Source: Gordonia sp. PDNC005 (GTDB lineage Bacteria > Actinomycetota > Actinomycetes > Mycobacteriales > Mycobacteriaceae). From it: a stretch of 64,000 bases of DNA. The translations under genes were made by a program, and so were the position numbers. Below the pieces are notes generated by a model. It did not search any database. It was not told the DNA's origin and saw nothing but the letters and a program-made list of their open reading frames with translations. This document shows positions 43,119-50,812 of this stretch, in pieces. The first letter of the stretch is position 1. Each line of letters begins with the position of its first letter. Where the stretch lies: contig NZ_CP070351.1 in NCBI RefSeq assembly GCF_016919385.1, forward strand, positions 496,001 to 560,000. Direction: 5' to 3'.

Positions 43119-44282
43119 ATGCCTAACTCAGTGCTGTGGGTGTTCCTGATCGTGGTCTGGTTGTTCGTGCTGGTGCCGATGGTGCTGCGTGGACGGCCGG
43201 AGGCTCGCAAATCGACTGCTGCGGCAGCGCAGACCCGCGTGGTGCACCGCGGCGGCAGTCGTGGTGCGGCCGCGCGTCGTCGCGCCGCGCAGGCGCGGTC
43301 GACTCGAGTCGAGAGCGCTGCGAAGCGCCTCGCCGAACGGAAGGCGGCCGCCGAGTCGACTGACGACGCGGCGGACGCAGCCCCCGACGACTTGGTGACC
43401 GACGCGGACTCCGAAGTCTTGGACGCCGAGATCGTCGACGACAAGTCTGTCGAGGACACGACCGACGAGGCGGCCGAGAGCGATCTCGACGTACTCGACG
43501 CGGAGATCGACGACGCAGGCCTCGAAGAAGCCGAGGGCGACGACGTGGACGAGGTTGCCGACGCGGAACCCGTGACCCTGCGAGCCGAGGCCGAGAGCCC
43601 GCTCGAGGTGACCGATGTGTTCGAGCCGGTGGACGTCGACGTGGTCGACATCGATCAGGCACAGGCCGCACGTGCCGACGTTGTTACACCGCATGACGAG
43701 GAAGACGATCTCGACGACTCCGACGCAGCGTTCGACATCCTCGACGATGAGGACGACCTCGACGAATCGGCCGAGATCGAGGATGGGGACACCGTCGTTC
43801 CGACGCCGCGCGAGATGCGGGGGACCGGCGGATACGGACCGGGTCGAGCGCAGGACTACGACGACGCCTCGTACCGTGAGCGGCGGCGGGTGCTGGCGAC
43901 TCTGACACTGTTGACGCTCGCCGCCATCGTGTCGGCGTTCTTCGTGCAGCCGCTCGGTTACATCGCGGCAGGTGTCATGGTCGCGGCCTTCGCCCTGTAC
44001 CTCGTGTTCCTGCGCCGTGCAGTCCGGGCCGACCAGATCCGTCACGCACAACGCATGTCTCGGCAGCGTCGTCGGCAGGCCGAGGACGAGCGTGTGGAGC
44101 GTGTCCATGCCGAGCCCGGCTATGTCGCGCCGCCGGCCCGCTTGCGTCGCCCCGGTGGTGCGATCGTCCTGGAGATCGACGACGGCGACCCGGCGTTCGA
44201 GCATCTCCCGACGTACGACTTCGCGTACCGCGAGGAGTACGGCGCCGACTACGGCGACGTCGCTCACCGCACTGCCGTCTGA
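43119..44282 (+). CDS. glpR: Divisome membrane protein GlpR/SepX
   Basis: This 387-residue protein has one N-terminal TM helix (about 4-20: VLWVFLIVVWLFVLVPMVL), a basic stretch to about 90, a very acidic region (about 90-250, rich in Asp, Glu and Ala) and two TM segments near 270-320, then a conserved basic/aromatic tail (YDFAYREEYGADYGDVAHR). This is the layout of the Glp receptor GlpR of Corynebacterium and SepX of Streptomyces, which link gephyrin-like Glp to FtsZ in division. The ATG has AAGGAGG 9 bases upstream. Codon use is similar to the neighbours in spite of the acidic bias. Confidence 0.88.
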   Translation: MPNSVLWVFLIVVWLFVLVPMVLRGRPEARKSTAAAAQTRVVHRGGSRGAAARRRAAQARSTRVESAAKRLAERKAAAESTDDAADAAPDDLVTDADSEVLDAEIVDDKSVEDTTDEAAESDLDVLDAEIDDAGLEEAEGDDVDEVADAEPVTLRAEAESPLEVTDVFEPVDVDVVDIDQAQAARADVVTPHDEEDDLDDSDAAFDILDDEDDLDESAEIEDGDTVVPTPREMRGTGGYGPGRAQDYDDASYRERRRVLATLTLLTLAAIVSAFFVQPLGYIAAGVMVAAFALYLVFLRRAVRADQIRHAQRMSRQRRRQAEDERVERVHAEPGYVAPPARLRRPGGAIVLEIDDGDPAFEHLPTYDFAYREEYGADYGDVAHRTAV

Positions 44283-44351
44283 CCCGCCTCGAGGGGCGCG
44301 CCCAGCGCGAGACAAAGCGCGCACACGAGCGCGGTGCTCTACGCTGAATGC

Positions 44352-44531
44352 ATGGCTGATGACACGCAGTGGTACTACCAGATCTCGACGGGCGCGGTCA
44401 CCCAGGGCAAGGTCGGGGATGTCTTCGACCGCATGGGGCCATACCCGGACGAAGCGTCGGCGCGTCGCGCTCTGGAGATCGCGGCGGCGCGGAACGCGGC
44501 TGCTGACGCACAGGACTCGGACGACGACTGA
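44352..44531 (+). CDS. Small SPOR-like actinobacterial protein
   Basis: This is a 59-residue protein: MADDTQWYYQISTGAVTQGK, then DRMGPYPDEASARRALEIAAARNAA, ending with an acidic DSDDD. The short WYY... GPYP-(S/T)x-EEA-RAL-x-IAA-RN pattern is that of small proteins annotated as SPOR-domain-containing in actinobacteria, with no known function. The next gene overlaps the stop codon by one base (TGATG). Confidence 0.75.
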   Translation: MADDTQWYYQISTGAVTQGKVGDVFDRMGPYPDEASARRALEIAAARNAAADAQDSDDD

Positions 44532-45220
44532 TGGCGTTGACTGACGCTCGACTGGTCGGTGTCCTAGACCGGACGGTTGCGTCGATCGATCAGATCCTCG
44601 ATGTTCTGGCGACTGCCGACGTGTTCGACCTGAAGCGGCGGTCCTGCCTGCTCTCGGCGGTCGATTGGCCCGGGACGCAGGGATGGAACGAGCTCTCGAT
44701 CAATGAGCGCGCGGACTGGTGGGTCACTCGCGTCGGCGCGGTCACCACGACCGCGGTCGCGTTTCCCGGCATGTTCGGAGTCTGGGCGCGCTGGCTGCCG
44801 ATCGGCGCGTATCTCGGCGTCGCAGGCCAAGCTCTGGTGCTGAGGGCGGTGGCGCGCGAGTACGGCGTCGACTCTCGTGAAGCGGGCGTGGTGATGCTCG
44901 GTGAGATCCTCTTCAAACGTGATCTCTCACCGGTGGTCGCAGGGCTCGACGACGGAGGCGATCCGATCGTCGCACCTGACGCCGACAGTGTGGTCGAGGT
45001 GACGGTCGGGGTCGGCCGGACCCTCTACGATCTGTCATCGGCGTTGGGGGAGCGACCGGGGCCCCCGTCCCTGGCCCGGTGGGCGTCGATGGTGCCCCTG
45101 ATCGGTGGTCCGATCACCTATGTGGGTGAGCGGATCGCTCTCCGGCATGCTGTTGATGCGGGTCGGAAGTGGATCGTCGAGCATCCGACGACGGTGAAGG
45201 CATCTGCGGTCGATCACTGA
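44531..45220 (+). CDS. Uncharacterised 229-residue protein with membrane segments
   Basis: The protein is not recognised. It has two or three moderately hydrophobic stretches (VGAVTTTAVAFPGMFGVWARWLPIGAYLGVAGQALVLR in pieces; WASMVPLIGGPITYVG near 195) and the rest is helical and charged. It is translated from an ATG overlapping the SPOR-like stop (TGATG), so both are coexpressed. The end faces a 45-residue minus-strand frame, with which it shares 7 bases. EcsC-like proteins have a similar mix, but the similarity is too weak to call. Confidence 0.7.
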   Translation: MALTDARLVGVLDRTVASIDQILDVLATADVFDLKRRSCLLSAVDWPGTQGWNELSINERADWWVTRVGAVTTTAVAFPGMFGVWARWLPIGAYLGVAGQALVLRAVAREYGVDSREAGVVMLGEILFKRDLSPVVAGLDDGGDPIVAPDADSVVEVTVGVGRTLYDLSSALGERPGPPSLARWASMVPLIGGPITYVGERIALRHAVDAGRKWIVEHPTTVKASAVDH

Positions 45221-45351
45221 CCGTCGGGAGCGAGGCTGTTGAAGCGGCGCTCGACGACCCGGTACTGTCCCGATTCGTTCCGCTGGTAGGCGATACGCCC
45301 GATGCTGGTGGTGTGGCTGGAGACGGTGGTCCAGGTGGAGTCTGTGGTCAT
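45214..45351 (-). CDS. Possible 45-residue small protein
   Basis: A frame of 45 codons, starting ATG at 45351, encodes MTTDSTWTTVSSHTTSIGRI followed by AYQRNESGQYRVVERRFNSL and ends APDGQ. Third codon positions are strongly GC-rich, as in real genes here. The evidence for a gene is codon use only; there is no clear ribosome site, and I do not know a family. It is tail-to-tail with the upstream gene and precedes the CGNR gene's end. Confidence 0.4.
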   Translation of the reverse strand: MTTDSTWTTVSSHTTSIGRIAYQRNESGQYRVVERRFNSLAPDGQ

Positions 45352-45391
45352 ATCGACCACGATGGTGCAATGAGTCAGATCAGTTCAACCA

Positions 45392-45922
45392 TTACATGGT
45401 CAGTCGGGCTTTGGATCGATGGCGGCTGACGGCGTCAGTGTTGCCGCATCGTGCGCTGCAGTAGGCGCGTCGACCGTTTCGACTGACGTCCACGAAGACT
45501 CGAGCGCAGCCCGAACGTGTGCAGGCGCCGAGTCGTCGGCCACCGGCTTCGACAGTGAAGACTGCGAGTCCACCGGAGGTCACGGCCATCACGCGGCTCA
45601 CCACGTCTCCGTCGTCGGGCGCGAAGTGCAGGTGAGGGCGGAAATGGCCGTGGCTGGTCAGGTACACCTGGCCGGCGCCGTCGACGAGCAGGGCGTTGAT
45701 CGCGTCGCAGGTGGCGTCCTCGTCTGCTGCTTCGAACGCCGTCCGCAGGCGTATTGCCCATCGTCGTAGTTCGGCGAGCCCGCCGTCGTCGATGTCGGGC
45801 CGTCGGATCGTGTGCTGGGCGAAGGCCTGTGCGACCGTCTCGGCCGACCACCCGTCGCCAACAAGATTGACCAGGTCTGCCGACAGCAGCGGACCGGTCA
45901 TGTTGTCATGGTCGAAGCTCAC
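45392..45922 (-). CDS. CGNR zinc-finger protein (ABATE-like)
   Basis: This 176-residue protein has an N-terminal ABATE-like region (residues about 10-125, including FEAADEDATCDAINALLVDGAGQVYLTSHGHFRPHLHF, in shorter pieces) and a C-terminal CGNR zinc finger: ACTRSGCARVFVDVSRNGRRAYCSARCGNTDAVSRHR (in pieces). Four cysteines C-x4-C, then C-x3-C are kept; the CGNR box reads CGNT. Such proteins are predicted stress transcription regulators. The likely start is ATG 45922. Confidence 0.85.
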   Translation of the reverse strand: MSFDHDNMTGPLLSADLVNLVGDGWSAETVAQAFAQHTIRRPDIDDGGLAELRRWAIRLRTAFEAADEDATCDAINALLVDGAGQVYLTSHGHFRPHLHFAPDDGDVVSRVMAVTSGGLAVFTVEAGGRRLGACTRSGCARVFVDVSRNGRRAYCSARCGNTDAVSRHRSKARLTM

Positions 45923-45953
45923 TGGACCATTTCACCATGTCGAAGGTTGATGA

Positions 45954-46637
45954 TCAGCTTCGGCGCAGACTTCGGGTGAGCCATGCCGACAGCGGCGGTT
46001 CGAGGTGCCGGAGATCGGTGATGTCGGGATCGTCGAGGGCGTCGGATGCGAGCTGGCGGAGGGCGTAGACCATCGCGAGGAACACGCTGGTCGGAAGATC
46101 CGGGTCGAGCGACGGGTCGAGTTCGGCGAGGCGGCGGTGCTCGTCTCGTAGGACGGTGGCGATGAGCCCGAGTGCGTCGCGTCGCCGTCGACGGGATGCC
46201 GGTCCCGCTGCGTCGAACTCGAGCTGGAAGGTTCGCGCGACCACGAGGTCGAACTGCAGTGCTTCGAGGTACGACAGGATCACTGTCGGAACCTCGTGGC
46301 TGACGTCGGTTGCTCGGAGTCGTTCGGTCATCGTGCTGACCAGCACGGTGATGAAGCGCTGATAGGCGGCGTCCGCGCATTCGTCGAGATTGTCGAAGCA
46401 CTCGTAGAAGGCGGTTCGCGACATGCTGCTGCGTGCGACCACGTCGCGGACCCCGACTGCGTGATAGCCGCGGGCCGCCACCAGCTCCGTGTAGGCGATC
46501 ATGAGTCGCTCGCGCTGGATGGTCCGCACCTCGTCGCGTGTCAGCCCGTGGGGGCCGCGCGGCAGCCGTTGGGGAGTGGTGAAGAACGCCCCTTCGGTGA
46601 TCCGTGGGATATCGGGATTTTGCGGACTGGCACTCAT
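45954..46637 (-). CDS. TetR-family transcription regulator
   Basis: This 227-residue TetR regulator has a HTH near residues 45-95: ERLMIAYTELVAARGYHAVGVRDVVARSSMSRTAFYECFDNLDECADAAY (pieces of which are standard TetR). The remaining 130 residues are a helical ligand domain without assignable ligand. It is divergent from the secreted peptidase gene, with 70 bases between, so it may control that operon. A near-palindrome lies in the gap. Confidence 0.9.
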   Translation of the reverse strand: MSASPQNPDIPRITEGAFFTTPQRLPRGPHGLTRDEVRTIQRERLMIAYTELVAARGYHAVGVRDVVARSSMSRTAFYECFDNLDECADAAYQRFITVLVSTMTERLRATDVSHEVPTVILSYLEALQFDLVVARTFQLEFDAAGPASRRRRRDALGLIATVLRDEHRRLAELDPSLDPDLPTSVFLAMVYALRQLASDALDDPDITDLRHLEPPLSAWLTRSLRRS

Positions 46638-46658
46638 CTGAAAGGCTCCGTGTATAAG

Positions 46659-46672
46659 GTAACGCTGCGTAC
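46659..46672. promoter_or_regulatory. Imperfect palindrome between TetR and M28 peptidase genes
   Basis: GTAACGCTGCGTAC (46659-46672) is nearly symmetric (GTA-ACGC-T-GCGT-AC). It lies in the 70-base divergent gap, so it is the best candidate for the TetR operator. The symmetry is modest. Confidence 0.35.
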
Positions 46673-46707
46673 TTTACTCGTGGTCGTCATAGGAAAGGGG
46701 CACGTCG

Positions 46708-48231
46708 GTGTTCACAAAGGTAGTCGGACGGGGCAAGACTCTCGTCGCGGTGGTCACCGTTGGCGCGGTGGTCGGCGGGGGAGTCCTCGCCCCGGAGGCG
46801 TCGGCGTCGCCCGCCGCGCCGCTCACCGCGACATCGATGATGTCGACGGTGCGCGATCTCGTGGACATGGGTCCGCGCACGACGGGGTCACCTGCCGGGC
46901 GTCGCGCGTCCGACTACGTCGCTCAGCGGTTTCGCGACGCAGGACTGACTGATGTCCACTTCGAGGAGGTCACGTCGTACGACTGGAAGCCGTCGAACGC
47001 GGGCCTGCGCGTGGGGGCCACCGCGGTCGACGCCTTCCCGGTCTCGCACTCCTTCATTCCGGCCGACGCAGGACCGGGCGTGCGGTCGACCGGAGCAAAC
47101 GGGCTGACCGCGCCAGTCGTCGACATCGGTCGCGGCAAGATCGATGGCCGAAACGTGCGTGGCAAGATCGTCATGTTCGACCTCGCGTTCATGCTGCCGA
47201 CCGCGGGACTGCTTCCGTTGGCCGAGTACATCAACGATCCGGACGGAACCACGTTCGACCCCGACGTCATGTTGAGTGCGAACCCGTACCTGACGTCTCT
47301 CGAGTCGACGATTCGAGCTGCTCAGAACGGCGGGGCCGTTGGTTTCGTCGGTGTCCTCAGCGACTACTTCAACTCGAACCGCTACCACAATGAGTACTAC
47401 CGCAAGCTGGCCATGCGGATCCCGGGCATGTGGGTCACGCGGTCGGCGGGCGCGCGGATGCGGGGCCTGCTCGCGAAGAACCGGAACCGTGCGCGGATCG
47501 ATCTGACGGTCACTCGCAGTGCTGTCACCGGCCGGACGGTCATCGGCATGCTGCCGGGCGCCACGACGGACACGGTGATGGTGCAGTCGCACCACGACTC
47601 CGTGACCACGGGCGCCGTCGAGGACGCAACCGGTACCGCCGAGGTGATCGCGCTCGCCGAACACTACGGTCGCCTCGCGCGCACTCCGGGCAAGCGTCCG
47701 CGACGCAAGAGCATGATGTTCGCGACGTTCGACACGCATTTCACCGGGTACCAGTCGCATCAGGCGTTCGTCGACAAGTACATCGTGCGTAAGCAGTCCA
47801 AGTGGAACATCGTCGCCAACACCACGATCGAGCATGTGGGGCGCCGCGCCAAGCGTGCATCGAACGGGAAGCTCGTCACCACCGATCAGCCGGAGACCAA
47901 GGGGCTGTTCGAGAACGTCAACCTCGCGCTCAAGGCTGACCTAGCGTCGTCGTTGACTCGGAACAACGTGCGGTCGACGACGATGCTGAACGCCGCTCCG
48001 TTCCAGCTCATCCAGATGGGCATCCCGACCGACGCGTCGTTCCTGCTGGTCGCCGGGGTACCAGTGGTCAGTTTCATCTCCGGCCCGCTCTACATGTACG
48101 ACGACGCCGACACCATCGACAAGGTCGACGTCGGGCAGATGGCGCCCGTCGCGCGGTTCTTCCGCGACACCCTTGATCGGCTCGACCGTGAGCCTGGCCG
48201 TGCCATCGGATTGATCCCGGGTTCACGATGA
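46708..48231 (+). CDS. Secreted M28-family peptidase-like protein with unusual active-site residues
   Basis: This 507-residue protein has a signal peptide (hydrophobic 10-26, cleavage near ASA-SP), a PA-like insert (about 100-230) and an M28 metallopeptidase core. The first zinc ligands are seen (SHHDSVTTG), but the second site reads VEDATGTAEV, not the usual (N)DNASG. The catalytic Glu pair normally found after the strand (GEExG) is missing; FDTHFTGYQSH stands there. EHVG follows. Some actinobacterial relatives share these changes. The enzyme may be divergent or inactive. It overlaps the lipase gene by 4 bases (ATGA). Confidence 0.82.
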   Translation: MFTKVVGRGKTLVAVVTVGAVVGGGVLAPEASASPAAPLTATSMMSTVRDLVDMGPRTTGSPAGRRASDYVAQRFRDAGLTDVHFEEVTSYDWKPSNAGLRVGATAVDAFPVSHSFIPADAGPGVRSTGANGLTAPVVDIGRGKIDGRNVRGKIVMFDLAFMLPTAGLLPLAEYINDPDGTTFDPDVMLSANPYLTSLESTIRAAQNGGAVGFVGVLSDYFNSNRYHNEYYRKLAMRIPGMWVTRSAGARMRGLLAKNRNRARIDLTVTRSAVTGRTVIGMLPGATTDTVMVQSHHDSVTTGAVEDATGTAEVIALAEHYGRLARTPGKRPRRKSMMFATFDTHFTGYQSHQAFVDKYIVRKQSKWNIVANTTIEHVGRRAKRASNGKLVTTDQPETKGLFENVNLALKADLASSLTRNNVRSTTMLNAAPFQLIQMGIPTDASFLLVAGVPVVSFISGPLYMYDDADTIDKVDVGQMAPVARFFRDTLDRLDREPGRAIGLIPGSR

Positions 48232-49388
48232 TCCGCGCAGCGGCGGGCGTGATGGCGGCGGCCCTTGTGGTGTCGCTCGTCGGGGCCGGGTCGGCGGAGG
48301 CATCGCCGACCGTCCTCACCCAGCGGGTCGTGACCGATCCCGTCGTCGCGTTGCCCGCCGCCGCGTCGACCACCGTGATCCGATACCGATCGACATCGGT
48401 GCGCGGACGGCCGACCACGATGTCGGCCACCGTGCTGCTGCCGCGGTCGAAGCCCCCGAAGACGGGGTGGCCGCTCGCGGTGTGGAGTCACATGACTGTC
48501 GGTGGGGCCGACAGATGTGCACCGTCGGCTGCGCGGCGTGGTGATCCGGAACTGCCACACATGACGTCCGGCGACCAGATCGTCGGAAGGCTCCTGCGTG
48601 CGGGCTTCGCTGTGGTCAGGCCCGACTTCGAGGGAATCGGAAGCCCCGGTCCGCATCCGTATCTGATCGGGTCGTCGTTGGCGACATCGGTGATCGACGC
48701 TGCGACGGCCGTGGCTGCATTCGATCGGAGGATCGGGCACGAGGTTGTTGTCGCAGGCCATTCCGAGGGCGCGGTGGCGTCGCTGTTCGCGGCGGCACAA
48801 CCGGCCTCGCGGTGGGGGAGTCTGCGGCTGAATGCGGTTGCTGCGGTGACCCCGCCGACTCAGATGGGGGTGATCGTCGACACCGTCGCACAATCGGCGG
48901 TCGGCGGCGGTCCCATCGCCGACCTGACCGGGCTTGCGGCGCTCCTGGTGTCGGGGGCGTCGGCTGCCGATCCCGCATTTGATCAGTTGGCGCGTGACGG
49001 TGGCCTGAGCAGACGTGCGCTCACTCTGATGCATCACGTCGACGACCGCTGTTACGGAGGGCTGACGGCGGACGACTCGTTCGGCGGCATGGCGCCGTCG
49101 GCGATGCTCGGTCCGCGGGGTGCACGCCTGAAGTCCGAACTCGTCCGCATAGTCGAGGCGAACGACATCGCCGGCCTACGCCTCCCGGCGGGTCTGCCAG
49201 TTCGGATAGATGCCGGCTACGTCGACGGAGTGGCGCCGTACCCGCTTGTCGCGGGATTGGCCGACACCTACCGCTCACGCGGATCACGGGTCGCATTCGT
49301 CGGCCATCCGGCAGGACACACTCCGGTTCCGACCTCCCAAGGGACTGCTGAGTCGATCGCGGCGTGGTTGGTTCGACGAGGTAGATAA
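48228..49388 (+). CDS. Secreted lipase/alpha-beta hydrolase
   Basis: This 386-residue protein has a Sec signal peptide (RAAAGVMAAALVVSLVGAGSAEA, cleaved before SPT) and the secretory-lipase type hydrolase core: oxyanion/HG-like region, nucleophile elbow VVAGHSEGAVAS (Ser near 180) and a C-terminal His in VGHPAGHTPVPTS. The overall length and HSEG motif match LIP-type lipases. It is the second gene of a two-gene secreted hydrolase operon, and both may act on lipids or peptides from host or environment. A strong terminator and a tRNA gene follow. Confidence 0.85.
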   Translation: MIRAAAGVMAAALVVSLVGAGSAEASPTVLTQRVVTDPVVALPAAASTTVIRYRSTSVRGRPTTMSATVLLPRSKPPKTGWPLAVWSHMTVGGADRCAPSAARRGDPELPHMTSGDQIVGRLLRAGFAVVRPDFEGIGSPGPHPYLIGSSLATSVIDAATAVAAFDRRIGHEVVVAGHSEGAVASLFAAAQPASRWGSLRLNAVAAVTPPTQMGVIVDTVAQSAVGGGPIADLTGLAALLVSGASAADPAFDQLARDGGLSRRALTLMHHVDDRCYGGLTADDSFGGMAPSAMLGPRGARLKSELVRIVEANDIAGLRLPAGLPVRIDAGYVDGVAPYPLVAGLADTYRSRGSRVAFVGHPAGHTPVPTSQGTAESIAAWLVRRGR

Positions 49389-49431
49389 ACCGAGCAGATC
49401 TGTGATCAGCGGATCCTGCGGCAACACGGAC

Positions 49432-49467
49432 AAACCCAGGTCAGATGTGCTCTGACCTGGGTTTTCT
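49432..49467. terminator. Bidirectional terminator between lipase and tRNA-Ala
   Basis: A perfect 14-bp stem (AAACCCAGGTCAGA 49432-49445 with TCTGACCTGGGTTT 49451-49464), loop TGTGC, then TTCTT. It ends the lipase operon on the plus strand and the tRNA on the minus strand. Confidence 0.9.
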
Positions 49468-49469
49468 TG

Positions 49470-49542
49470 TGGAGCTAGGGAGAATCGAACTCCCGACCTA
49501 CTCGATGCGAACGAGTCGCGCTACCAACTGCGCCATAGCCCC
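49470..49542 (-). tRNA. tRNA-Ala (anticodon CGC)
   Basis: The 73-base cloverleaf reads 5' GGGGCTA acceptor, D-arm GCGC...GCGC, anticodon stem ACTCG/CGAGT with loop TTCGCAT (anticodon CGC, Ala codon GCG), T-arm GGGAG TTCGATT CTCCC and acceptor TAGCTCC, discriminator A. One G-T pair is in the acceptor stem. CCA is not encoded. A -10 candidate TATAGT lies on the minus strand at 49575-49570. Confidence 0.95.
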
Positions 49543-49592
49543 GGGTGTCACCTGAGTGAACCGAAGCCCACTATAACAGCGACGTCGACGCT

Positions 49593-49637
49593 CGACGGCA
49601 TCCAGGTTCCCTGGAGGGGGAGGCCCGGATGCCGTCG
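49593..49637 (-). terminator. Cruciform-like hairpin downstream of the 31-codon frame
   Basis: CGACGGCATCC (49593-49603) pairs perfectly with GGATGCCGTCG (49627-49637) over 23 bases, inside which CCAGG/CCTGG forms a second stem. It begins 18 bases past the stop of the small frame on the minus strand. Termination is likely; there is no T run. Confidence 0.55.
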
Positions 49638-49654
49638 TCCGTCGAAGACGGAGA

Positions 49655-49750
49655 CTACTTGCCGAAGCCGAAGGTGAACGAGAGCGACAGGAGGTCTCCG
49701 CCGAAGATGGTGAGGTCGTTGAAGAACTGAGTCAGTGCCGGGAAGGTCAC
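49655..49750 (-). CDS. Possible 31-residue amphipathic peptide
   Basis: A 31-codon frame starts at GTG 49750 with AAAGGA about six bases upstream and encodes MTFPALTQFFNDLTIFGGDL then LSLSFTFGFGK. It is hydrophobic/aromatic (six Phe) and has a helix-friendly first half. It has no Cys and no known family; small hydrophobic channel peptides of mycolate bacteria (PorA/PorH class, 40-57 residues) are a loose analogy only. It is bracketed by a hairpin and, 150 bases upstream, an iron box. Its reality is unproven. Confidence 0.45.
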   Translation of the reverse strand: MTFPALTQFFNDLTIFGGDLLSLSFTFGFGK

Positions 49751-49899
49751 GATGATTCCTTTCGTGGGGGATGCGATCGTTCGTCGCACCGGAATCGTTA
49801 CACGAAATCGCCCGTTCGGCACGGTTGCAAACGTGAATCACAGCCAGTGGCATGTGTGGCGTGCATCTCTCTTGAATCCGACAGGCCCCTGACCTGCAC

Positions 49900-49918
49900 T
49901 TAGGTTACCCTAACCGAC
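49900..49918. promoter_or_regulatory. IdeR/DtxR iron box, near-consensus
   Basis: TTAGGTTACCCTAACCGAC matches 15 of 19 positions of TTAGGTTAGGCTAACCTAA, including the whole first half and the AACC of the second. No ordinary gene starts within 100 bases downstream on either strand; the nearest possible target is the 31-codon frame (start 49750, minus strand), or an unseen RNA. Confidence 0.65.
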
Positions 49919-50009
49919 GTTTGGGGTGGTGGAATCGCGATGCCGTATCGAACGATCGTGAACTTTTCTCGTCGGTCGCGGCCAGTGAAATCTTAAGGGG
50001 CACTTGAGG

Positions 50010-50786
50010 TCAGCAGGATGAGAGGACGCGCAGCATAGCGTCGCGTTCGGCGGCCGTGACCCATAAGCGGTAGCGAGCCTTCACTTCGATCTGCCGGGTG
50101 ACGTAGGTGCAGCGGTAGGCCTTGTTCGGTGGCAACCAGGTCGCGGCGTCGGACGCGCTCTTCTTCTGATTGGTTGGGCCGTCGACGGCTTGAAGGTTCA
50201 ACGGATCGTTGGCGAGGTCGGTGCGCTCCTCCGAAGTGAGCTGCTGCGCGCCTTTCTGCCACGCGTCGGCGAGCGCGACCACGTGATCGATCTGCACTTT
50301 CGACGACGTGCTCTGGCCGCGAGTGAAGGAGATGGTGGTTCGCGTGTACGGGTCGTTCAGGGTGCCGGTCAGCACCACGCAGTCGCGGGTCCGGGGCTTG
50401 AACGTGATGTCGGTCAGGTCGCGGTTCAAGATGTCGTTGCGGGTGTCGCAGCCGTTGTGTCCGCCGTCGACGTTCACGTCGTCCGACCACGACTGCCCGA
50501 ACAGATCGCGGGCGTAGCCGGTCTTCGGCGCGCGGCCTTTCACCGGAAGCGAGTCGAGGGTCGCCAGAGCGCTCGATGTCGACGGTGCTGGTGGCGTGCT
50601 GCTTGTCACGACAGATGCCTCTGGGGAGTCCTCGGCGTATGTGGACCCCGGCGCTGTCGTCGATGTCCACTGAACGTCCGTGCGGTCCGCGGTCACGGGT
50701 GCGCACCCGACAGTTCCGACGGTCACCGCGCCGAGCACAACGACGGTGAGGGCACGGATGACGGGGGAGAGCTCCATACCGACCAT
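50010..50786 (-). CDS. HNH-family nuclease lipoprotein
   Basis: This 258-residue lipoprotein has a signal with lipobox TVGC (start at ATG 50786) and a Thr/Ser/Pro-rich linker. Then a GmrSD C-terminal-like HNH nuclease domain (DUF1524): CDTRNDILNRDL near 120, the HNH-type DHVVALADAWQKGAQ, ANDPLNLQAVDGPTNQKKSASDAATWLPPN (the N-x-K/H pair) and RCTYV. It can cut DNA outside the membrane or after transfer. An alternative start at ATG 50816 overlaps the previous gene by 4 bases. It is the last gene of a three-gene cassette with WXG100-like proteins. Confidence 0.82.
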   Translation of the reverse strand: MVGMELSPVIRALTVVVLGAVTVGTVGCAPVTADRTDVQWTSTTAPGSTYAEDSPEASVVTSSTPPAPSTSSALATLDSLPVKGRAPKTGYARDLFGQSWSDDVNVDGGHNGCDTRNDILNRDLTDITFKPRTRDCVVLTGTLNDPYTRTTISFTRGQSTSSKVQIDHVVALADAWQKGAQQLTSEERTDLANDPLNLQAVDGPTNQKKSASDAATWLPPNKAYRCTYVTRQIEVKARYRLWVTAAERDAMLRVLSSC

Positions 50787-50812
50787 TGTGCCGAGACCCT
50801 CTGACATTTCCG

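Noticed and set aside
49940..49996. 18-codon plus-strand frame just after the iron box
   Set aside because: No ribosome site, too short, ends in the 3' gap of the HNH gene; no sign of codon bias.
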